This document shows positions 1-4,834 of a DNA stretch of 9,084 bases, in pieces. The notes beneath the pieces were generated by a model. The model saw nothing but the letters and a program-made list of their open reading frames with translations, searched no databases and was not told the DNA's origin. The position numbers and the translations under genes were made by a program. The DNA is from an uncultured Planctomycetaceae bacterium (GTDB lineage Bacteria; Planctomycetota; Planctomycetia; Planctomycetales; Planctomycetaceae): contig CAIXQV010000124.1 of the NCBI GenBank assembly GCA_903921605.1, forward strand, positions 1 through 9,084. The letters are read 5' to 3'. Every line of letters begins with the position of its first letter. The stretch's first letter is position 1.

Positions 1-1
1 T

Positions 2-2752
2 GGCAAGCCCGGCGGGCGAATTCGATATCTGGAAGATAAGGACGGCGACGGCCAATACGAAACATCGACGGTGCTGCTTCAGGATATCCCGTTTCCAACT
101 GGCGTCATGGCGTGGGGTAAGGGAGTATTGATCACGGCGGCCCCGGAGATCATTTATGCTGAAGACACTGACAACGATGGAACAGCCGATGTTCGCAGAA
201 CGTTGTTCTCCGGATTTCTGGAAGGCAATCAGCAACTGCGAGTAAACGGTCTTCGCTGGGGTCTGGATAACTGGGTGCATTGTGCCAGTGGCAGTCATCA
301 TCCCGGCTATGGTGCCGACAGTCAGATTCTGTCGCACGTGACCAGTCAGAAAACAACGGTGGGAAGTCGCGATTTTCGGATTCGTCCCGATGAAGGATTG
401 ATTGATCCCCAAAGTGGTCCCTCGCAGTTCGGACGCAATCGAGATGCGTGGGGCAACTGGTTCGGCGAACAGAACAGCTATCCTCTGTGGCATTACGTGC
501 TTGAAGATCCCTACATACGACGCAATCCGTTTTTTGCTCCGCCAGATCCGCGGAGGCTGATGACGCCCTCCAATCCGCCGGTCTATTCGGCTGCACCTCC
601 GGAAAAACGATTTCACAGCTTTGAGCAATCAGGGCGATACACATCAGCTTGTTCGGGGATGGTGTATCTGGATGAGGTGCTGTTCGGGGCATCGGAAGAG
701 GATGGCCGATTAAGCCTCAATACGCAGCACGTCTTCACGTGTGAACCCTTCAGTAATCTCGTTCAGCACAACCTGTTGATTGATGATGGAGTCAGCTTCC
801 GGCTGGAACGTGATCCAGCCGAAGTGGATGCAAAACACGACTTCTTTGCGTCAGAGGATCGTTGGTGCCGACCTGTTATGGTTCGCACCGGTCCCGACGG
901 CGCACTTTGGATTGTCGACATGTATCGCTACATGATTGAACATCCCCACTGGCTGCCAAAAGAAGGTCAGGATGAACTCAGGCCATTCTTTCGATCTGGC
1001 GATGACCGCGGTCGAATTTATCGAATCGTGCGGAAGGGCGATGAGAAAAACGGGGCTGTTGATGGGAACGCTTCGGAGCGATTCGACAAACTCTCCACGC
1101 CCCAGCTTGTGGCAGAACTGGAGAGTTCCAACGGCTGGCGTCGTGATATCGCGCAGCGGTTGTTGGTGGATTCAAAAGACGATTCAGCCGCACCGTTGTT
1201 GCAGACGATGGTTGTTCGTGGGCATCGCCCGACGGCTCGCCTTCAGGCGTTATGTACGCTGGATGGACTTGGGAAGTTGACGCCGGAAATCCTTGCTACG
1301 GCACTGAAGGACATTCATCCTGCAGTTCGACGCTGGGCCGTACGTCTGGCACCGGCGGCTGGCCTCGAGCTGAAGGCATTGGCTTCATTGACCAACGATC
1401 CTGATGCCAAAGTAAGGCTGGAGTTGGCCTGCGTTGCCGGTCGACCGGGCGATAATGCCGCGGGCGCCATTTTAGGAGAGCTCCTGATGCGCGATACCGA
1501 TCCTTACATGCGAGCGGCCGTCATGAGTTCACTCAACGCTGGCAACATCAGTAACACAATCGATCGCTTTGGTGCCATCGTTCAGGCGGAGTCCCTTGAA
1601 CTGGAACCCGATGTGTCGCGTATCTCCGGATTTTCTGCGACAGATCGCGACGATCTCACAGGCACACTGTTTGAACAGGCCGCTTCGATGGCTGGTGACG
1701 ACGATCTGGAACGGTTGCTGTTGCTGACAGTTGATGATTCGAACGATCGCCTGCAGGCATGGCAGATGAAGAGTCTGGCGAAGATGCTGGATCGACTGAA
1801 GGCTCGCGACTGGTCGATCGACGAACACGTTAAGCAGGGGCAGGGCAGGGAATTGGTCGCTCAGGCATTTGTGATTGCGCGACGAATGGCGTCTGATTCT
1901 GCTGAACATGAAATGCTTCGAGTCGCCGCAATCCCGCTGCTATTGCGAGATCCTGCCCATGCGGAGGATACTGCGACGTTGCAGAGTATGCTGACACCGC
2001 AAACTCCAGCCGCAGTGCAAGTGGCTGCCATACAGCATCTTGGAAGGCAGTCAAATAGTGTTGCCGCAGAGGTATTACTCGCCGGATGGCCATCACATTC
2101 TCCAGCGATACGTGCACAGATTCTTTCCATTCTCTCGAGCCGTCCGGAGTGGGTCGTTCAACTCCTGACGCAGATGGAATCGGGACAGGTTGCCGCGGCA
2201 GAGATCGATGCTTCCATGAGGCAGCGACTCTTGACGACTCGCGAGCCAGCCATTCGCGAACGCCTGGAGAAGATCTTTGCCTCCGGTACTTCTGCCGATC
2301 GAAAGGCTGTGATGGAATCCTTCCAGCCGGCGTTAAAACTTTCGGGCGACTCTGCGCGAGGCGCTGCGGTTTTCAATAAGCGATGCTCAACCTGTCACAA
2401 GCAGAACGGCGTTGGTTTTGAAGTTGGTCCGAATCTGGCATCTCTAACGAATCGAACGCCCGAAACTCTGTTCAGTGCCATACTCGACCCCAGTGCGGCG
2501 GTCGAGGCGAAGTACCTTAACTTCGTCGCAGTAACAACGTCAGGGCGAAGCGTCATCGGTCTTCTGTCCACCGAAACAGGCAGCAGCCTTACTCTTGTCG
2601 CAGCGGAGGCCAAAACCGAGTCGATTCTCCGGAGCGATATTGAAGAACTTAGGAGTACGGGAAAGTCACTCATGCCGGAAGGTCTTGAGAAAGACCTCTC
2701 ACATCAAGATCTGGCGGACGTGATTGAGTATGTCAGAACACTAAAGAAGTAG
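2..2752 (+). CDS. PVC-type membrane-bound dehydrogenase domain / HEAT repeat / c-type heme protein, 5' partial
   Basis: The frame is open from base 2, before the first possible GTG start at 71, so the gene begins outside the window. About 916 residues are visible. Part 1 (to about base 1050) is the beta-propeller-like N-terminal domain typical of planctomycete 'membrane-bound dehydrogenase' proteins. It carries two EF-hand-like acidic loops (DKDGDGQYE at 35-61, DTDNDGTAD at 164-190), the segment NQQLRVNGLRWGLDNW, and GPDGALWIVDMYRY near 890-931. Part 2 (about 1090-2290) is a helical HEAT-like region with repeated short Leu/Ala-rich helices. Part 3 (about 2340-2752) is a cytochrome c-like domain with heme motif CSTCH at 2384-2398 and a likely distal Met in SLMPEGL near 2670. 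From the family, the protein is expected to be exported and to bind one covalent heme; its substrate is unknown. I infer a periplasmic redox enzyme acting on carbohydrates, which is unproven. The stop is TAG at 2750-2752. No frameshift is seen. Confidence 0.9.
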   Translation, partial: GKPGGRIRYLEDKDGDGQYETSTVLLQDIPFPTGVMAWGKGVLITAAPEIIYAEDTDNDGTADVRRTLFSGFLEGNQQLRVNGLRWGLDNWVHCASGSHHPGYGADSQILSHVTSQKTTVGSRDFRIRPDEGLIDPQSGPSQFGRNRDAWGNWFGEQNSYPLWHYVLEDPYIRRNPFFAPPDPRRLMTPSNPPVYSAAPPEKRFHSFEQSGRYTSACSGMVYLDEVLFGASEEDGRLSLNTQHVFTCEPFSNLVQHNLLIDDGVSFRLERDPAEVDAKHDFFASEDRWCRPVMVRTGPDGALWIVDMYRYMIEHPHWLPKEGQDELRPFFRSGDDRGRIYRIVRKGDEKNGAVDGNASERFDKLSTPQLVAELESSNGWRRDIAQRLLVDSKDDSAAPLLQTMVVRGHRPTARLQALCTLDGLGKLTPEILATALKDIHPAVRRWAVRLAPAAGLELKALASLTNDPDAKVRLELACVAGRPGDNAAGAILGELLMRDTDPYMRAAVMSSLNAGNISNTIDRFGAIVQAESLELEPDVSRISGFSATDRDDLTGTLFEQAASMAGDDDLERLLLLTVDDSNDRLQAWQMKSLAKMLDRLKARDWSIDEHVKQGQGRELVAQAFVIARRMASDSAEHEMLRVAAIPLLLRDPAHAEDTATLQSMLTPQTPAAVQVAAIQHLGRQSNSVAAEVLLAGWPSHSPAIRAQILSILSSRPEWVVQLLTQMESGQVAAAEIDASMRQRLLTTREPAIRERLEKIFASGTSADRKAVMESFQPALKLSGDSARGAAVFNKRCSTCHKQNGVGFEVGPNLASLTNRTPETLFSAILDPSAAVEAKYLNFVAVTTSGRSVIGLLSTETGSSLTLVAAEAKTESILRSDIEELRSTGKSLMPEGLEKDLSHQDLADVIEYVRTLKK
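2384..2398 (+). other. CxxCH heme-attachment motif of the upstream dehydrogenase
   Basis: The codons read Cys-Ser-Thr-Cys-His in frame with the surrounding protein, within FNKRCSTCHKQNGVG, followed by the GPNLASL segment usual in the planctomycete heme-binding C-terminal domain. The two cysteines would form thioether bonds to heme and the His would be the proximal ligand. This implies export across the cytoplasmic membrane, where cytochrome c maturation takes place. Confidence 0.88.
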
Positions 2753-2790
2753 CATTTTTCTGCACGACACAGCATTCTGTCAGATTGTTG

Positions 2791-2812
2791 ATTTAGTTCG
2801 ATTGAACCAAAT
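2791..2812 (+). repeat. Short imperfect palindrome between the dehydrogenase and the PQQ-like gene
   Basis: Bases 2791-2799 pair with 2804-2812 around a four-base loop (GATT) with one A/C mismatch, giving an 8-of-9 bp stem (ATTTAGTTC / GAACCAAAT). It lies 38 bases after the stop of the first gene and is AT-rich with no T-run after it, so it is a poor intrinsic terminator. It may be a protein binding site or chance. The rest of 2753-2926 shows no convincing promoter hexamers. Confidence 0.35.
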
Positions 2813-2911
2813 CGCCCCCTTCGGCCTCGTGCCAAAGTGGGAAGGTTTGGTAACCAGAAAAGCGTTCGTCTTTCACTCAGTTGTCCTTTGTTTTTTCCTG
2901 ATCGTTTCTGC

Positions 2912-2917
2912 AAGGAG
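2912..2917 (+). promoter_or_regulatory. Ribosome binding site deciding the start of the PQQ-like gene
   Basis: AAGGAG sits 9 bases before the ATG at 2927. The same frame is open upstream to a GTG at 2837, but that longer version would bury the signal peptide behind 30 residues of unlikely sequence. The site therefore favours the ATG at 2927. Confidence 0.8.
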
Positions 2918-2926
2918 TCTGTTCTG

Positions 2927-4228
2927 ATGGATTCGCGATACTTCAGGCATCTGATTGTTTGCATGGCCTTCACAACTCTGGTCATTTCAACAACAGTTTG
3001 CGCTCAGTCGACAAGGCGAAGCCAATCTCCATCAGATGACAACTGGCCAACGTTCCGAGGACCAACTGGGCAGGGCGATTCGTCTGCGAAGACAACGCCA
3101 CTGACATGGAGCACCTCCGAGAATATCGCGTGGAAGATACCAATGCCGGGACCGGGATCCTCCAGTCCGGTTGTATTTGGCGATCATATCTACATCACCG
3201 CCTATTCAGGTTTCTTTGTTCCGGGCAATCCAGGAGGGACGCAGGAAGACCTGAAGAGACATCTGTTATGTCTGGATCGCCAGTCCGGAAAAGAAGTCTG
3301 GCAGAAGATTGTTCCCGCAAAGCTGCCGGAAGAAGAGCGAATCAGAGATCATGGCTTCGCGGCGAATACTCCAACAGCAGACAAAGATCGAGTTTACTGC
3401 TTCTTTGGAAAAACCGGTGTCATGGCCTTTAGTCACGATGGCAAAGAGCTTTGGACTGCGGATGTCGGTTCAAAGACGCACGGCTGGGGAACATCTGCCT
3501 CACCGACACTTTACAAGGATCTGGTGTTCATCAATGCCAGTGTTGAAAGCGAGTCGTTGGTGGCTCTCAATAGGAGTACAGGCGAAGAAGTCTGGCGAGC
3601 AGGCAACATCAAGGAGGCCTGGAACACTCCTCAGGTGGTCGCCAATGTGGACGGCAAGCCGGAGTTGATTATCGCAACTCAGGGAAGCATTCAGGCTTTT
3701 GATCCCGATTCCGGAGAGCAACTGTGGACCTGTGCGACGGACATCACCTGGTATATGGTTCCGAGTGTTATTTCCCACGACGGTATTGTCTATTGCCTTG
3801 GAGGTCGCTCGGGAGTCGCTTCTCTGGCCGTAAAGACAGGCGGTCGAGGAGATGTCACGAAGACACATCGACTTTGGACCAGCTTCAAAGGTTCCAATGT
3901 TACATCACCCGTGTTGCACGACGGACATCTCTACTGGATGAACGACAATCTCGGGATCGCCTACTGTGCCAATGCGGAGACGGGAGAAGTCGTCTATGAA
4001 CAGCGAATGAATCGCTCGGGACAGGTGTATGCTTCTGCGTTGTTGGCAAATGGTCGAGTCTATTATCTGACTCGCGAAGGCCGCACATTCGTTGTTGCAG
4101 CGAAACCAGAATTCGAACAACTGGCTTCAAATGATCTGAATGATCGATCGCTGTTTAATGGCAGTTTTGCCGTCGATGGTTCTCGGTTGCTGGTGCGATC
4201 CGATAGGTTCCTGTACGCCATTGAATAG
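2927..4228 (+). CDS. Secreted PQQ-like beta-propeller repeat protein (BamB/quinoprotein-like fold)
   Basis: The protein has 433 residues from the ATG at 2927, chosen for its AAGGAG site and because it places a normal signal peptide at the N-terminus: MDSRYFRH, a hydrophobic stretch to about residue 24, and a probable cleavage after V-C-A (residue 26). The mature part opens with NWPTFRGPTGQG (39-50), the hallmark of planctomycete PQQ-like propeller proteins. At least five blade motifs of the form hydrophobic-x-D/N-x-x-(S/T)G-x-x-x-W/Y can be seen, with the aromatic residue at 125, 176, 223, 267 and 357: CLDRQSGKEVW, AFSHDGKELW, ALNRSTGEEVW, AFDPDSGEQLW, CANAETGEVVY. This fold does not by itself mean PQQ binding: the adjacent-cysteine ring of methanol dehydrogenase is absent. 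It is probably exported, perhaps as a binding or scaffold protein; the function is unknown. It follows the heme protein by 174 bases on the same strand, so co-transcription is possible but unproven. Confidence 0.88.
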   Translation: MDSRYFRHLIVCMAFTTLVISTTVCAQSTRRSQSPSDDNWPTFRGPTGQGDSSAKTTPLTWSTSENIAWKIPMPGPGSSSPVVFGDHIYITAYSGFFVPGNPGGTQEDLKRHLLCLDRQSGKEVWQKIVPAKLPEEERIRDHGFAANTPTADKDRVYCFFGKTGVMAFSHDGKELWTADVGSKTHGWGTSASPTLYKDLVFINASVESESLVALNRSTGEEVWRAGNIKEAWNTPQVVANVDGKPELIIATQGSIQAFDPDSGEQLWTCATDITWYMVPSVISHDGIVYCLGGRSGVASLAVKTGGRGDVTKTHRLWTSFKGSNVTSPVLHDGHLYWMNDNLGIAYCANAETGEVVYEQRMNRSGQVYASALLANGRVYYLTREGRTFVVAAKPEFEQLASNDLNDRSLFNGSFAVDGSRLLVRSDRFLYAIE

Positions 4229-4255
4229 TTTACGAGAAGGCTCATCGTCATGGCA

Positions 4256-4285
4256 TCAGCAGGAACTCGTTGACAGTTTTGCTGA
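4256..4285 (+). terminator. Weak stem-loop after the PQQ-like gene
   Basis: TCAGCAGGA (4256-4264) pairs with TTTTGCTGA (4277-4285), giving seven Watson-Crick and two G-U pairs around a 12-base loop, 27 bases after the stop codon. No T-run follows, so it is a weak candidate for ending transcription of the propeller gene and may be chance. Confidence 0.22.
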
Positions 4286-4303
4286 CGTTATTCGGCGTAA
4301 TGC

Positions 4304-4348
4304 GTTTCAACCCCGGTTATGCGGATTCCGAAATCGGGTGATTGAAAC
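4304..4348. repeat. Imperfect hairpin 1 of the structured spacer
   Basis: GTTTCAA (4304-4310) is the exact reverse complement of TTGAAAC (4342-4348). Inside, CCCG (4312-4315) pairs with CGGG (4335-4338) and CGG (4322-4324) with CCG (4328-4330), so the 45 bases fold as a nested stem with small bulges. In reverse the core can be read as Arg-Asn-Pro-His-Asn-Arg-Gly. I have an uncertain recollection of such peptides ending many small hypothetical planctomycete ORFs, which would fit a dispersed repeat. Confidence 0.5.
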
Positions 4349-4456
4349 AGATTGCTGACCTGTCATGTCTGGCCAGCTTTCAACTAAAACCAGCATAAAT
4401 TCGTCGACTTTCAAGCAACGCCTCCGTAGAAATTGAGCGAAGGTTTCATTACGTGG

Positions 4457-4527
4457 TTCGCGTTTGTTTCGGGAATCCTCAGCTCGCTGCGCGAAAATGC
4501 GACAGACGTTCTTTCCGAAAACGCGAA
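4457..4527. repeat. Bulged long hairpin 2 of the structured spacer
   Basis: TTCGCGTTT (4457-4465) pairs perfectly with AAACGCGAA (4519-4527). After a 3-base bulge (4466-4468), TCGGGAA (4469-4475) pairs with TTTCCGA (4512-4518) with one G-U pair, 16 pairs in all. The interior folds again: CTGCGC (4487-4492) pairs with GCG-A-CAG (4499-4505) with one bulged A. A bulged stem with a second stem on top is more than expected by chance in 71 bases and suggests folding as RNA or single-stranded DNA. Confidence 0.55.
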
Positions 4528-4549
4528 TGCTCCTAGAATCCGCTGACTC

Positions 4550-4623
4550 AGAAAAGGGGTCAGGAACCAATCTTACGCAGCACCCTTCGGGCCTGTCGGC
4601 TATTGGTTCCTGACCCCTTTTCT
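4550..4623. repeat. REP-like palindrome with 22-bp perfect arms (GGGGTCAGGAACC type)
   Basis: The arm at 4550-4571 is the perfect reverse complement of 4602-4623, with a 30-base loop. Beyond one C/C mismatch the pairing resumes for two more pairs (to 4547 and 4626). The arm contains AAAAGGGGTCAGGAACC. From memory, closely similar palindromes (AAAAGGGGTCAGG...CCTGACCCCTTTT) are scattered in many environmental bacterial genomes and occur around REP-associated tyrosine transposase (IS200/IS605-like TnpA_REP) genes. No transposase is present in the window, so this would be an isolated copy. It lies 55 bases before the start of the proline enzyme. The A-run/G-run and C-run/T-run layout could also work as a bidirectional terminator. 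Confidence 0.75.
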
Positions 4624-4678
4624 CAGCTTGCATCCGACGATAGTTCTGTTTGGTATTCGGCATTGAGTTTGAGACGTT

Positions 4679-4834
4679 ATGGCCAAAAAGGCAGCAAAAT
4701 CAGCAGCAAAGGCTGAAGAAACCAGTGAAGTAAAGCCGGCTGAGAAGCAAACTGCAAAGCCCGCTTCGCGCTCAGCAGCAGAGAAAACTCCGAAGAAGGC
4801 TGCTTCTGCTGCTGTGAAGAGCAGTTCGACGGAC
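4679..4834 (+). other. Lys/Ala-rich, histone H1-like N-terminal tail of PutA
   Basis: The first 50 residues contain 15 Ala and 11 Lys, with Ser, Thr, Glu and Pro making up most of the rest, and include KKAAKSAAKA (3-12) and a TPKK motif (37-40). It is low-complexity, probably disordered and basic. It precedes the conserved PutA fold and has no export-signal character (no hydrophobic core). Such tails occur on bacterial H1-like proteins and bind nucleic acid; whether this one does is inference. Confidence 0.7.

Larger units (their letters stand above)
4229..4678. other. 450-base spacer without a credible gene, rich in inverted repeats
   Basis: The stretch between the PQQ-like gene and the proline enzyme has no reading frame with a family I can name. 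A 118-codon frame runs on the minus strand (4307-4663) but passes straight through two hairpins and looks like translated repeat. Four inverted repeats follow one another: a weak one at 4256-4285 and stronger ones at 4304-4348, 4457-4527 and 4550-4623. A TTGACA hexamer occurs at 4270-4275, but no good -10 box follows at normal spacing. The region resembles a repetitive, non-autonomous element or a structured RNA more than a plain promoter region. The promoter of the downstream gene is not identified. Confidence 0.6.

Noticed and set aside
150..692. Minus-strand 180-codon frame opposite the dehydrogenase gene
   Set aside because: It lies wholly inside a strongly recognisable coding region on the other strand and its product has no family features.
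2837..2926. Longer GTG start for the PQQ-like protein
   Set aside because: The ATG at 2927 has AAGGAG at 9 bases and yields a proper signal peptide; the longer version lacks a ribosome site.
4270..4303. TTGACA as a -35 promoter box for putA
   Set aside because: No acceptable -10 hexamer at 16-18 bases; the nearest TAAT-like sequence is at 22 bases and the start codon is 375 bases away.
4307..4663. Minus-strand 118-codon frame across the spacer
   Set aside because: It runs through two hairpins and reads the REP arm as VPDPFSES-like peptide, a pattern expected from translating repeats; no ribosome site or recognisable domain.
4229..4678. CRISPR array or tRNA in the spacer
   Set aside because: The repeats are inverted rather than direct and regularly spaced, and no cloverleaf with a TTC-containing arm could be built.
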